Source of the DNA: Palsa-147 sp036513895
Lineage (GTDB): Bacteria > Acidobacteriota > Terriglobia > Acidiferrales > UBA7541
NCBI GenBank assembly: GCA_036513895.1
Contig: DATBYF010000112.1
Coordinates: forward strand, 10,134-74,133
Direction: 5' to 3'
Length of the DNA stretch: 64,000 nucleotides
The position numbers and the translations under genes are program-made. Shown piece by piece: positions 53,226-63,183 of this stretch. The stretch's first letter is position 1. Each line of letters begins with the position of its first letter. Under the pieces are notes generated by a model, which saw nothing but the letters and a program-made list of their open reading frames with translations, did no database searches and had not been told where the DNA came from.

Positions 53226-54440
53226 ATGAGCCGTCTGACAAGACAAATCGCACTAGCGCTGTCCATCCTGGTGATGGCCTACGTGGCCGCCGGATACGTC
53301 CTCGGCCGCTCGACCGACGACAAAGTCTACCGCTCGCTGACCGTTTACAGCGAGGTCCTCGAGCACGTTCAGAAAGACTACGTCGAAGATCCCGATATGC
53401 GCCAAGTCACCATCGGTGCGCTACACGGCTTGCTCGATGCTCTCGATCCCGATTCCAGCTACCTAAGCCCTCTCGAATACCAGGATTACAAAGAGAAAAT
53501 CCAGAACAAGGCCGAGGCTGGCGCCGGTGTCGCGCTCTCCAAGCACAACGGCTACATCATCGTGATCTCAGTTCTCCCGGATAGCCCTGCGCAAAAAGCG
53601 AATCTCCGCACCGGGGACTATCTCGAATCCATCGCCGGCTTCACCACCAGCCAAATGGCCATCGGCCAGGCACAGGTACTCTTGACCGGCCCCGCCGGTT
53701 CGACCGTAAAGCTCGCAGTGATTCGCCGCACCAAAGTTGAGCCCGAAGACGTTGACATCGTTCTCGGTAAGACTCCCGAACCGAAAATTGTCGACGACCG
53801 CATCAACGGCGACATCGCCTACTTGCGCCTTGCAACGCTGGATACCCCAGCGGTCGCTCGCCTGCGTGAAAAACTCGTACAAGAGCAGTCGAAGGGCGCC
53901 CACAAGCTCGTCCTCGACCTGCGCGATTGCGCAATTGGCAGCCCGGCGGACGGAATTGCTGCCGCGCAACTCTTCGTGCCGTCCGGAACCATCACTTCGC
54001 TGAAGGGACAAACCGTCGCCGAACAAACTTTCCCTGCCGATGCCTCAAAAGTAGTCTGGAAAGATCCGGTGACCCTCCTTATTTCTGGCGGGACGGCCGG
54101 CGCCGCCGAAGTTCTCGCTGGCGCGATTGGCGATAATCACCGCGGCGAAACCATCGGCGACCGGACCTTCGGCACAGCTTCCTCGCAAAAGATCATCCAA
54201 CTCGAAGACGGCGCAGCTTTGATTCTCACCGTCGCCGACTATTACACGCCGGCTGGAAAATCCATCGCCACCGACGGTGTGGCGCCGACGATGCAGGAAA
54301 CGGCGGAAGATATGGCCGCGCTGAATGATTTGCAGCAGACCACTGCACCGCCGCCGGGTCAGGCTGCTTCGCCCGAGGATCCGCTCCTCAAGAAGGCGAT
54401 CGACGTCCTGGAAGGCAGGGCGGTCAAGAAGGCTGCGTAG
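53226..54440 (+). CDS. CtpA-like S41 protein with substituted catalytic residues
   Basis: 404 aa. N-terminal membrane anchor (about 6-27), PDZ domain (about 105-170, SVLPDSPAQKANLRTGDYLE) and an S41 core. In active CtpA the nucleophile is in NGGSASASE and the general base Lys is in TFGKGSVQ. Here the corresponding segments are SGGTAGAAE (T290) and TFGTASSQ (T317), while the Gln four residues after the Lys site is kept (Q321). Both members of the Ser/Lys dyad therefore look lost, predicting a non-proteolytic PDZ protein. GAAGG lies before ATG. The YibQ-type deacetylase gene follows closely. Confidence 0.85.
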   Translation: MSRLTRQIALALSILVMAYVAAGYVLGRSTDDKVYRSLTVYSEVLEHVQKDYVEDPDMRQVTIGALHGLLDALDPDSSYLSPLEYQDYKEKIQNKAEAGAGVALSKHNGYIIVISVLPDSPAQKANLRTGDYLESIAGFTTSQMAIGQAQVLLTGPAGSTVKLAVIRRTKVEPEDVDIVLGKTPEPKIVDDRINGDIAYLRLATLDTPAVARLREKLVQEQSKGAHKLVLDLRDCAIGSPADGIAAAQLFVPSGTITSLKGQTVAEQTFPADASKVVWKDPVTLLISGGTAGAAEVLAGAIGDNHRGETIGDRTFGTASSQKIIQLEDGAALILTVADYYTPAGKSIATDGVAPTMQETAEDMAALNDLQQTTAPPPGQAASPEDPLLKKAIDVLEGRAVKKAA

Positions 54441-54447
54441 CGGGTAC

Positions 54448-55647
54448 GTGTTCGATCAACGGCTTCGTAATTTCATTGCGGATCCGTTCACTTCTTCGAA
54501 GTCGTTGTCTTCGCGTCCGAAGTTCTTCGTGCCTAGCCGCACAGCGATCCCCCGAATATTTCCTGTTGGCCGGTTAATCCTCGTCGTGGTTGCGGTTCTC
54601 GCGATATTCGCGGATGGCTGCCGCAAAAAACAGCTCACAACCGCCGAAATTCGCCGCATTACCGAAGAACTTGCTGCCGCGGCGCAGAGTGTCGGCGGGC
54701 GCCAGGCGCAAATCACAATCCGGCCCGAGCCGCAACCCACAAACGGCAAGCTCGGCAACCTTACCGCAGATCAACTCAATATAACGCTGAGCGATCCCAG
54801 CCGCGAGCCAGCCGTCATCGACGCGCTCGTCGCGCTAGCGCACAGGCACGATCTCACTCGCGGTCCAACATCATCGAGCGGCGACCGGTTCGACCTCTTC
54901 TACAATTCGCAACGCACCCATACGATTCATATCGTCGAGTCCGTCGCCGCCCTGCCGCATCCTCACCAGCAACTCCCGCCGAACGCCGTGCGCCTCGCTA
55001 TCATCGTGGATGATCTTGGCAAAGATCTTGCCCCCGCTCGCGAACTCCTCAAGCTGCCGTATCCGCTCACAGTGTCCATCATTCCGAATCTTTCCAGCTC
55101 AACGGAGATCGCCGAAGAAGCTTTCCGCCGCGGCGACGAAATCTTGCTTCACTTTCCGATGCAAGCTTCGGAACCGGGCGCAAAATCCGAAGCCGTCGAG
55201 TTGCGCGTCGGCATGCAGCCGCGTCAGGTGAGTGAGATGCTTGCGTCAATGCTGGCTTCCGTTCCGCACGCCTCCGGCGTCAACAATCATCAAGGCTCGC
55301 GCGCCACATCCGATCCTGCGCTAATGAACGCGCTCATGCCGGCGCTGCGCCAGCGCGGATTATTTTTTGTGGATAGCCGCACCACCATCCAGACCGTCGC
55401 CTACGCCTCCGCCGAACGCGATGGTGTTCCCGCAACATTTCGCAGCGCGCAATTCCTCGATGACGTCGAAACGCGCTCCTCCATTATTGCGCAGCTAGAT
55501 CGCGCGGCCTTAGACGCAAGGCGCAAAGGCTGGGCGGTCACCATCGGCCATCCGCACCCCGCCACAATCGCGGCACTCCGCGAAGCCCTGCCGCATCTCG
55601 AAGCCCGCGGCATCCACCTAGTCTTCGTGTCCGACGTTCTTAAGTAA
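54448..55647 (+). CDS. Divergent polysaccharide deacetylase (YibQ-like)
   Basis: About 399 aa from GTG 54448; an earlier start at 54325 would overlap the previous gene by 116 bp. One N-terminal hydrophobic helix (about 36-52, RLILVVVAVLAIFA) anchors it. The PF04748-type domain covers about 180-395: LAIIVDDLGKD, LLKLPYPLTVSIIPN, EILLHFPMQA, GVNNHQGSRAT, FFVDSRTT and IGHPHPATIAAL. The conserved Asp-Asp, His and Arg of the family are present. It probably acts on envelope glycan. Seven bases after the S41 gene, in the same order as in many bacteria (ctpA then yibQ). Confidence 0.85.
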   Translation: MFDQRLRNFIADPFTSSKSLSSRPKFFVPSRTAIPRIFPVGRLILVVVAVLAIFADGCRKKQLTTAEIRRITEELAAAAQSVGGRQAQITIRPEPQPTNGKLGNLTADQLNITLSDPSREPAVIDALVALAHRHDLTRGPTSSSGDRFDLFYNSQRTHTIHIVESVAALPHPHQQLPPNAVRLAIIVDDLGKDLAPARELLKLPYPLTVSIIPNLSSSTEIAEEAFRRGDEILLHFPMQASEPGAKSEAVELRVGMQPRQVSEMLASMLASVPHASGVNNHQGSRATSDPALMNALMPALRQRGLFFVDSRTTIQTVAYASAERDGVPATFRSAQFLDDVETRSSIIAQLDRAALDARRKGWAVTIGHPHPATIAALREALPHLEARGIHLVFVSDVLK

Positions 55648-55692
55648 ATTGCTGCACGGGATAGATTGAAGTGAGGCTTCGAAACAGAACTC

Positions 55693-56802
55693 TTAATTGA
55701 GAGTTTCTTGCGCCAGCCCGAGCACCTGCTCCGCAATCGCCGGTGCCGACGTCAACCCCGGCGAATCAATCCCAATCAGCTGAATCACATTCGAAAATTC
55801 AGGATCGCGCGCGATAATGAAATCCGCCAGTCCATGCTCGTCAGGCGGCGTCAGCTTCGCTCGAATGCCTGAATACGCCGCCACTAAATCCGCCGCTCCG
55901 AGTTCCGGCAGCATGCATTTCGCATTTCTCGCGAAATTCTCCACCGGCTCGCGGTCGCGCTCGTAATCGTTCTTATCGCCCACGTACCGCGCCGTGGGCC
56001 CAACCAGCACCGTGCCCCATAGCGTCTTCGTCAGGTGGAGCCCTAGGCTTAAACCATCGGCGTGCGGCAGCGGATAGACCAGCCCTTGAATCAAATCCGA
56101 TCTCGTGTGCACCACCTCGCAATACTCTCCGCGCACCGGCCAGATGCGATGCCGCGCCAGGCTCGAACCCATCATCGCCGCCACTTCATCGGCAAAAAGC
56201 CCCGCGGAATTCACCAGGCATCGCGCTTCAATTTCGCCAGCTTCGCTCACCACGCGCACTCCATCTTTACGCGCCTCGATTCGTTCCACCTTTGCATGCG
56301 TCACGATGTGCGTACCCTGCTCCGTCGCTATGCGTGCGTATGCTTTCACCAGCTCCTCGCTCGAGACGATTCCGCTCGACGGCACCTCAATCGCCTGCAT
56401 CGCCTCAACGTGTGGCTCGCGTGCCCGAATCTCGGCGCGATCGATCATCCGCATGCCTTCAACGCCGTTCTTCTGTCCGTTTTTCATCAGCGCTGAAAGC
56501 CGCGACTTTTGCGCCTCATTCACCGCAACGACGAGCTTGCCCGTATTGCGATGCGGCACACCATGCGCCGCGCAGAATTCATAGGTGAGCTTATTGCCGC
56601 GAAGGCAATGGCGAGCTTTGAGCGATCCCGGGGCGTAGTAAATTCCCGCATGGATGACGCCGCTGTTGCGCGTGCTCGCGCCCACCCCCACGCGCGGCAT
56701 CGCTTCGAGCACAAACACGTCGTCCCATCGCGCAGAAAGCGCCCGCGCAATCGCGCATCCGACCACTCCGCCGCCGATAATGACGACGTTCGCTCTATCC
56801 AT
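55693..56802 (-). CDS. FAD-dependent oxidase, LhgO-like (L-2-hydroxyglutarate)
   Basis: 369 aa. FAD-binding IIGGGVVGCAIARAL (8-22), then VGVGASTRNSGVIHAGIYY, VPSSGIVSSEELVKAYA and CLVNSAGLFADEVA, which match the L-2-hydroxyglutarate oxidase/dehydrogenase LhgO family closely. It likely oxidises L-2-hydroxyglutarate to 2-oxoglutarate. The final part with GIDSPGLTSAPAIAEQVLGL is the usual C-terminal FAD helix. Convergent with the YibQ gene. Confidence 0.87.
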   Translation of the reverse strand: MDRANVVIIGGGVVGCAIARALSARWDDVFVLEAMPRVGVGASTRNSGVIHAGIYYAPGSLKARHCLRGNKLTYEFCAAHGVPHRNTGKLVVAVNEAQKSRLSALMKNGQKNGVEGMRMIDRAEIRAREPHVEAMQAIEVPSSGIVSSEELVKAYARIATEQGTHIVTHAKVERIEARKDGVRVVSEAGEIEARCLVNSAGLFADEVAAMMGSSLARHRIWPVRGEYCEVVHTRSDLIQGLVYPLPHADGLSLGLHLTKTLWGTVLVGPTARYVGDKNDYERDREPVENFARNAKCMLPELGAADLVAAYSGIRAKLTPPDEHGLADFIIARDPEFSNVIQLIGIDSPGLTSAPAIAEQVLGLAQETLN

Positions 56803-57009
56803 TCCTCAATTATCGTGGAAAGTTTTGACGCCCGCGCGGAATTTCGCGAACGCCAATTTCGCGCACAGCACATTGTGTTTCATCAGGGCATGACTTCAGT
56901 CGTGCCAAGCGCCGCAAAATCAGTTCAGCTTTAGCCGCTGAGGGCCTGTTTCCCAGTCATCGCACAGCCTCGTCAGCCCTGTCCCACGGCGGGATGTCCG
57001 CTTCGCGCC

Positions 57010-57993
57010 TCACTTCGGAATCATCCCAATTGTCTCCAGCCACGTTTCCACGAATTGAGGCCATCGCGTTATCGGAAACTCCGTGCCCCTCAGCCCAAAC
57101 GCATGCCCGCCCTGCGCATATAAATGCATCTCCACGGGAACTCCAGCATTCTTCAGCGCGATATAATAAACCAACGATTGGTTTACACCGTCCACGTGAT
57201 CATCCTCCGCCTGGAGCAAAAATGTGGGTGGCGTCTTGTCGCTAACGGGAATCTCCGGGTTCAAATCAAATTCCTTGGTCGTGTCTTGCCGCATGTGCCC
57301 CGGATAAATCGCCACGGCAAAATCAGGACGGCAGCTCACTTTGTCGGCCGCATCCACCGGCGCGTAGGCGCGTTGCGTGAAGTGCGTGCTGATATTGGCT
57401 ACGATGTGGCCGCCCGCCGAAAATCCCATCACGCCGATCTTGTGAGGATCAATGTGCCACTCCGCAGCGTGGAACCGCACCAGTCCCACCGTCCTTTGTG
57501 CATCCTCCAGCGCCGTAGGCGCTTTCGGATGGATGTTACACTGGCAATCGTCATGCCAAGCCGGGCCCGAATCCGGCACGCGATATTTCGACAGCACGCA
57601 TGTAATTCCCCTGGACACCAGCCAGTCGCACACCTCCGTGCCCTCAAGATCGATGGCCAAAATCTGATAGCCCCCGCCGGGAAACACAACCACCGCTGCC
57701 CCCGTATTTTTTCCCTTTGGCGGGTAAACGGACATCGTAGGCCGTGAGACATGGCTCACATATACCCACGGCCTGCCTGCGACGAGATCTTTAGCGTCCG
57801 TCGTCGCTACGCTCTCCGGCACCAAGTCAGGCTGCGCGTCCGGCGCCGCCCCCGGCCATATCGGCACCTGCGTCTGTCCCGGCGATGGCTGCCACGCAGC
57901 CGTCTGCGCGCTGAGACCGCCAAGCGCAAACGCCGCACAGAAAGCGAATGTCAAAACCATCACTATAATTTTCTGCACTTGTACGGTGGTCAT
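57010..57993 (-). CDS. Exported alpha/beta-hydrolase (esterase)
   Basis: 327 aa from ATG 57993 (AAGGCGG before it). Signal peptide at about 9-30. Hydrolase marks: oxyanion AVVVFPGGGYQ, nucleophile GFSAGGH, acid LLQAEDDHVD and final His in YAQGGHAFGLR. Close to acetyl-xylan-esterase/BD-FAE type carbohydrate esterases, so removal of acyl groups from plant or bacterial polysaccharide is plausible. HPKAPTALEDAQRTVGLVR is typical of this group. Confidence 0.85.
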   Translation of the reverse strand: MTTVQVQKIIVMVLTFAFCAAFALGGLSAQTAAWQPSPGQTQVPIWPGAAPDAQPDLVPESVATTDAKDLVAGRPWVYVSHVSRPTMSVYPPKGKNTGAAVVVFPGGGYQILAIDLEGTEVCDWLVSRGITCVLSKYRVPDSGPAWHDDCQCNIHPKAPTALEDAQRTVGLVRFHAAEWHIDPHKIGVMGFSAGGHIVANISTHFTQRAYAPVDAADKVSCRPDFAVAIYPGHMRQDTTKEFDLNPEIPVSDKTPPTFLLQAEDDHVDGVNQSLVYYIALKNAGVPVEMHLYAQGGHAFGLRGTEFPITRWPQFVETWLETIGMIPK

Positions 57994-58092
57994 AAGACCG
58001 GCCGCCTTTAAGGTTTCCGCCAATTCATCAAGAGCCCGCTCATGTGCGCTTAATCAAATGCGCTCGCGGAAACGTGAAACGAAAAAAGGCTC

Positions 58093-60171
58093 CTACGGCT
58101 GGAAGCCCACGCTGCGCCACAGCTCCGCGCAATCGTAAACCGTCCCCCCAGTAATCACTGTTTTCACCTTACGAATGTTATGAATATTTTCAAGAGGATT
58201 TCCGTCAACGATAATCAAGTCCGCCCGCTTGCCCACTTCGACTGTCCCGAGTTCGTTGTCCACCTTCATAACCCGCGCGGGAACGCTCGTCGCCGCTTGA
58301 ATCGCTTCCATCGGCGTGAATCCCGCCTCGACGTACAGCTCCATTTCGCGATAGAGGCTGTATCCCGGCACCGTCTGGTCCGTCCCCGCGACGATGGGAA
58401 TCCCGGCCCGATGTAACGCTCCTACAATCTCGACCTCCTTCGCGAACGCTTTTCGATACGGCCCCAACATCTGATCCGGCATCCCGCCTTCTTCGAGCTG
58501 CGTCCTCAATTCCGGCGCAACCTTCGCAACGCCCGGCTCGAAACTGTCAATTGGCTTGTCCGGCCCTGCTGTAAACGACTCAAACACCACAAGCGTCGGA
58601 TCGAGTACCGTCCCATGCGACTTCAGGAACTCGATCGCCTTTCGCACTTCGGGCGACTCGAAATCAATGTCCGCCACAGCGCGTAGCTTCTCCTCTCTCT
58701 TCGCGTCAGCTGGAAGCGGCTTCGTCATAATGTCCGCGATGTAAGTGATGTGATTGATTTGATCCATCCCCGCGTTCACACCGTCGTATGCCGTCATGCC
58801 GAACGGAATGTGTCCCGTTACGGTCATGCCCAGCCGGTGCGCCTCGGCGGCCACGGCTGCGACGTTATCTCGTTTCACCGAGCTGTAAATTTTCATCTGC
58901 TGAAATCCAAGGCTGTGATAACGGTCCACCCAGTATTTCGATTGCTCCGCATTGTTTACGCGCTCGACGCCGATTGCGAAGGGGCTGTCGCCATCCACGA
59001 TGCCCGCCGCGAGAATGCGCGGCCCAAGCCCATGCCCCGCCGCGACCGCGTCTCGCACCGCCGTAATAAATTCAAGTTCGTTGCCGCAATCGCGTACCGT
59101 CGTCGCGCCCGCGGCCAGATAGATTGGTCCCCACTCGACCTGCTCGAAGTGAGCATGCATATCCCACAGGCCGGGCAGAATCGTTTTGGCCGTCGCGTCA
59201 ATCACCTTCATGCCGCCCGGCACTCTTACCTGCGCGCGCGGACCTGCAGCGACGATTTTCCCGTTTTCAACCAACACTACAGAATCGGTCACCGGAGTTT
59301 TGCCAGTTCCGTCAATCAGCGTGCCGCCGACGATTGCAAACTTGTCGCTGCGTGTGCCGGAGATACTTTTCCCGAGATCCGCTAGCGCGGCCATTCCGTC
59401 TTCGCCCGCATGCGAGACGAAAGTGCCGAGTGCCGGTTCGTAGCCCTCGCGAATCGTTTCGAAATGATCGAACTCCGCATCCACTGATACCTCGGCGATG
59501 AGCTGCATATCGGAATTGAACCAAAGCGTCTCGCGGCCCCAAATCAGTCCTTCGATCGTGTAGCGATCGAGCTGCTCCGTTCGGCCTTCGATGGTGATCG
59601 CGTCTTGCCCGCGCGGACGGATTCGCACTTCGCCCGTCGGAAAAGTCTTCAGCGATTCCGGCGATCCGTGCTTCTTCCAATATTCAACGAGAAGCATTTG
59701 CATCGTTGCGGGCGCATAACCTGCGATGGTGAAGAATTTTTCGGGGCGCGGCGTCTCCGTCCAGTTCTTGTCAATTCGGCTCCGGATTGTGCCGCCCTTC
59801 ACTTCAACCGCTTCATCAATCGCCGCCGTCCGCGCATTTCTGCCGGAGATTACAAAATTCTCAGGATTGAGCTCATCGTCTCCGGTGAAACTCGCCTTCA
59901 AAGGTACCGGAGTGCCGCGATCCGTGAATTTAAATTCGATCGAACAGGAGCGCGTACTCGCACCGCCTGTGCTGGTCACACTTTCGGAGTAGGTCTCTTC
60001 ACCGATGGGCTGCTCGAATTTGTGTAACCGGAATTTTGGCGGCAGCGGCTTCGATGACGCACTTTGCGCCCGATGGCTCGATGGAGTCGCATTACCGATT
60101 CGCGCGGCGCCCGCGAAAACAAAAACCACAGCAAGCACGAAAGCAAAACTTTGGCGGTTAATGGCTTTCAA
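58093..60171 (-). CDS. Exported amidohydrolase-family protein with N-terminal extension
   Basis: 692 aa. Start TTG 60171 with GAGAGG six bases before. Signal peptide at about 8-27. A beta-rich extension of about 250 residues precedes the amidohydrolase barrel, which starts at GGTLIDGTGKTPVTDS and shows the metal-binding DMHAHF, then VTGHIPFG, VAGTDQTVPGYSLYREMELY and GKRADLIIVDGNP at the end. The barrel resembles imidazolonepropionase/prolidase-like enzymes commonly exported by these bacteria. The carboxylated Lys could not be placed with certainty. Divergent from the S9 peptidase gene. Confidence 0.85.
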   Translation of the reverse strand: MKAINRQSFAFVLAVVFVFAGAARIGNATPSSHRAQSASSKPLPPKFRLHKFEQPIGEETYSESVTSTGGASTRSCSIEFKFTDRGTPVPLKASFTGDDELNPENFVISGRNARTAAIDEAVEVKGGTIRSRIDKNWTETPRPEKFFTIAGYAPATMQMLLVEYWKKHGSPESLKTFPTGEVRIRPRGQDAITIEGRTEQLDRYTIEGLIWGRETLWFNSDMQLIAEVSVDAEFDHFETIREGYEPALGTFVSHAGEDGMAALADLGKSISGTRSDKFAIVGGTLIDGTGKTPVTDSVVLVENGKIVAAGPRAQVRVPGGMKVIDATAKTILPGLWDMHAHFEQVEWGPIYLAAGATTVRDCGNELEFITAVRDAVAAGHGLGPRILAAGIVDGDSPFAIGVERVNNAEQSKYWVDRYHSLGFQQMKIYSSVKRDNVAAVAAEAHRLGMTVTGHIPFGMTAYDGVNAGMDQINHITYIADIMTKPLPADAKREEKLRAVADIDFESPEVRKAIEFLKSHGTVLDPTLVVFESFTAGPDKPIDSFEPGVAKVAPELRTQLEEGGMPDQMLGPYRKAFAKEVEIVGALHRAGIPIVAGTDQTVPGYSLYREMELYVEAGFTPMEAIQAATSVPARVMKVDNELGTVEVGKRADLIIVDGNPLENIHNIRKVKTVITGGTVYDCAELWRSVGFQP

Positions 60172-60360
60172 ATGGAACCTCTCATAAATCCTGTTTATTT
60201 CCGCTAAGCATTATCCACGCCCGGCTGACATTTCACATTGCAAGATTTCTGTTGAGCGCCGCTGGCTCGCCATTCTGAGACCGAAAGCTTGATTTCGGCT
60301 GCGCCGCGGTTCAGTATTTCGTGCTTGTCAGCAAAAGAACGAAAGGGGGTCGCACGCCAC

Positions 60361-62517
60361 ATGTTCGGAAATATCCTGACTCGAAATAAATTCGCTCGAA
60401 ATAGATTCCTTAAAAACGCATTCATTTGCGCCGCGCTCCTGGCAATTTCTACCACGCTGATTGCGCGACCACAGGAACAGGCCCCTGCCCGGCCAGAGCC
60501 CGCCGAGCCCGTGCCACCCGCTGCACGCGCGACTCACGCCAAACCTGCGCAGGCCGCTCGCCATAAGCCGGCTGCATCCGCGACGCCGCAAATTTTGCCG
60601 GGCACGCCCGAGGCAAAAGCCGTTGCCGCGATGTTCGCGGTCCACACTTTTTCGCAGGCCGAGATTTCGCCCGATGGAAAGCAAGTGGCCTGGGTCGAAA
60701 ATCTCCCCGAAGCCAATGGCGCGGCTTCTGCGAACTCCGCGATCTACGTCGCCGCAGTGGAGAAACCTGGGGCCCTGCATAGAATCACAGCGGGAATCGG
60801 AGGCGGGTCGCACTCGGAGGGCGACGTCGCGTGGTCGCCGGACAGCAAGCGCCTCGCGTTTCTCTCTGACGCCGCAAAGCCCGGGCAGCAGGAACTTTAT
60901 ATCGCCAACGCCACGGGCGGCGCCGCGCGAAAACTGACGCAGCTCAAAGGCTTTCTCGCAACGCCCGCGTGGTCGCCCGACGCAAAAACGATTGCGCTGC
61001 TCTTCACCGAGAATGCTGCGCGCGCAGCCGGACCGCTCGTTGCCGAAACGCCGGACCTCGGCGTGATCTCCGAAGAAGTCCACGAGCAGCGCTTGACGCT
61101 AGTGGACGTTTCGAAAGGCACAGCGCGCCAGATTTCTCCGCCGGACATGTACGTTTACGAATACGAATGGTCGCCGGACGGCACGCGCTTTATCGCCACA
61201 GCGGCGAACGGCAACGGCGACGACAACTGGTACATCGCCGCGCTATATACCATCGAAGCCGCGGACGGCGCGGTGCAACTCGTCTACAAACCTGATTTTC
61301 AAATTGCCGAGCCGCACTGGTCTCCCGCAGGAGGAGAAGTCGCGTTCATCGGCGGACTGATGAGCGATGAAGGTTCGGTAGGCGGAGACATTTACGTTCT
61401 TTCGATTGACGGCGGCGCCCCGCGCGACATCACCGAAAAAATCAACGCTTCGCCCAGTTGGCTCACCTGGATCAACGGCGGGCGCCAAATTCTTTTTACC
61501 GCCGCCGTGGATGGCAGAAGCGGAATCGCCACAGTCGAAGTCGCATCCGCGCAGGCGCGCGTGGTGTGGTCCGGCGTGGAAACAATTTCTGCCGACGGAT
61601 ACGAAATTGGCCTTTCGATCGCGCGCGACGGCGAGACGACCGCAATTATTCGCCAATCGTTCGTTCATCCGCCGGAAGTCTGGGCCGGCGGAATCGGCGA
61701 CTGGAGCGTAATGACAAAAGAAAATGAAGAGCTCGAACCAGCCTGGGGCCCGGCGCAGAGCTTGCACTGGACGAGTGACGGCCAGCAGGTTCAGGGCTGG
61801 CTGCTCTATCCACCCGATGTTGACCCATCGCTCAAATATCCGCTGGTCGTCGCGGTGCACGGCGGGCCAGCCGCGATGGTTTCGCCGCGGTGGCCGACGC
61901 AGTGGAGTTACACCGCGGCGTTAGTGGCTGCCGGATTTTTTGTGCTCGAGCCGAACCCGCGCGGCAGCTACGGTTCCGGCGAAGCGTTCACGCGCGCGAA
62001 TGTAAAGGATTTCGGCTATGGCGATTTTCGCGACATCATGGCCGGAGTCGATCAATCGCTCTCGATGGCGCCGATTGATGCGAATCGCGTGGGAATTACC
62101 GGCTGGAGTTACGGCGGCTACATGACGATGTGGGCCGTCACGCAAACCGATCGCTTCCACGCGGCGATGTCCGGCGCGGGCCTTTCGAATTTTCTGAGTT
62201 ATTACGGCGAAAATAAAATCGATCAGTGGATGATTCCGTACTTTGGCGCGTCGGTGTACGACGATCCCGCTGTCTACGCCAAGAGTTCGCCGATCACGTT
62301 TATCAAGAAAGCCAAGACGCCGACACTCATTGTGGTCGGCGAGCGAGATGGCGAATGTCCGGCGCCGCAATCGTTCGAGTTCTGGCACGCGCTCAAGGCG
62401 AATGGAACGCCGACCGAGTTTGTGGTCTACCCGAACGAGGGCCACATGTTCGCGAACTCGGAGCATACGCGGGACGTCATCGCGCGGACGCTGGCTTGGT
62501 TCCGGCATTATCTGTAG
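60361..62517 (+). CDS. S9-family prolyl oligopeptidase/dipeptidyl peptidase
   Basis: 718 aa from ATG 60361 (AAGGGGG before it); 60289 is a poorer start. Signal peptide at about 15-36. A beta-propeller built of WSPDSKRLAF-, WSPDAKTIAL- and WSPDGTRFIA-type repeats (about 90-430) precedes the catalytic alpha/beta domain: Ser in GWSYGGYMTMW, Asp in VVGERDGECP and His in PNEGHMF, all intact. It cleaves peptides, usually after Pro or Ala, outside the cytoplasm. Divergent from an exported amidohydrolase, which could complete peptide breakdown. Confidence 0.92.
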   Translation: MFGNILTRNKFARNRFLKNAFICAALLAISTTLIARPQEQAPARPEPAEPVPPAARATHAKPAQAARHKPAASATPQILPGTPEAKAVAAMFAVHTFSQAEISPDGKQVAWVENLPEANGAASANSAIYVAAVEKPGALHRITAGIGGGSHSEGDVAWSPDSKRLAFLSDAAKPGQQELYIANATGGAARKLTQLKGFLATPAWSPDAKTIALLFTENAARAAGPLVAETPDLGVISEEVHEQRLTLVDVSKGTARQISPPDMYVYEYEWSPDGTRFIATAANGNGDDNWYIAALYTIEAADGAVQLVYKPDFQIAEPHWSPAGGEVAFIGGLMSDEGSVGGDIYVLSIDGGAPRDITEKINASPSWLTWINGGRQILFTAAVDGRSGIATVEVASAQARVVWSGVETISADGYEIGLSIARDGETTAIIRQSFVHPPEVWAGGIGDWSVMTKENEELEPAWGPAQSLHWTSDGQQVQGWLLYPPDVDPSLKYPLVVAVHGGPAAMVSPRWPTQWSYTAALVAAGFFVLEPNPRGSYGSGEAFTRANVKDFGYGDFRDIMAGVDQSLSMAPIDANRVGITGWSYGGYMTMWAVTQTDRFHAAMSGAGLSNFLSYYGENKIDQWMIPYFGASVYDDPAVYAKSSPITFIKKAKTPTLIVVGERDGECPAPQSFEFWHALKANGTPTEFVVYPNEGHMFANSEHTRDVIARTLAWFRHYL

Positions 62518-62955
62518 CTCCTCCTGAAAGCGAGAGCGCCGACCGGCGCAACCGGCCAAAAACTGGCTTCTTAGGGGTGCAATTTTGTCTCGATTAGAAC
62601 TGGTCCCCCTTCTGTGTTTTCTTTGAGTTACGGGCGTTTCTAATAATTTCCAGTCTCGCTTAGAAATTGATCGGAGAACGAGTACTGGACTCCGCAAATT
62701 TGCGGGGGTCGCGAGGGCACGCACGACTCTCGTGCTTGTTATCATATCGTTATATTGATGTTCATGTATTTAATTCCACAGTTACATTAGCAGATTTGAT
62801 GGAAATTTTCAAATCCACAGGATGTAAGGCGCATCGGAAGTGCTGCGGATTCAGCAGGATTCGGGGTGCAAAAATTTACGGAATATAGGCGAAAACGGGG
62901 CGAAGACGACGCTTCCAGCCGGGGCAGAACTGTGCCGATATCAGGACAAACGAGA
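62518..62955. other. Intergenic region, 438 bp
   Basis: Follows the S9 gene. Several small ORFs but none with a ribosome site or family likeness. No clear terminator and no tRNA was recognised. Confidence 0.35.
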
Positions 62956-63003
62956 GATAAGTCAGGAACCGCACCCTTGGACAGCAAAGGGCTGCGGCAC
63001 CCC
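62956..63003 (+). repeat. REP-like element, left copy
   Basis: 48 bp from GATAAGTCAGGAACCGCACC to GGCACCC. A GCACCC arm and an AAGGG-CTGCGG arm form an imperfect hairpin. Matches 63626-63671 with only a few changes in the same orientation. Flanks the RAYT-like gene. Confidence 0.7.
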
Positions 63004-63183
63004 AGAGGCAAATCGAATCCACTTCAAATCTAAGGGTGCGCCACCCGCCGCGTGATCGTTTACTACGGAGACGGCGAGACGTTCGCGCGCGTGTACATCG
63101 ACCCCACGAGGGAGCGGCGATTCGCGCAGCGGCAGAAAAAATCTGCTGTTGTGATGAGAACACGGATCACACGCCTCGCGTAG

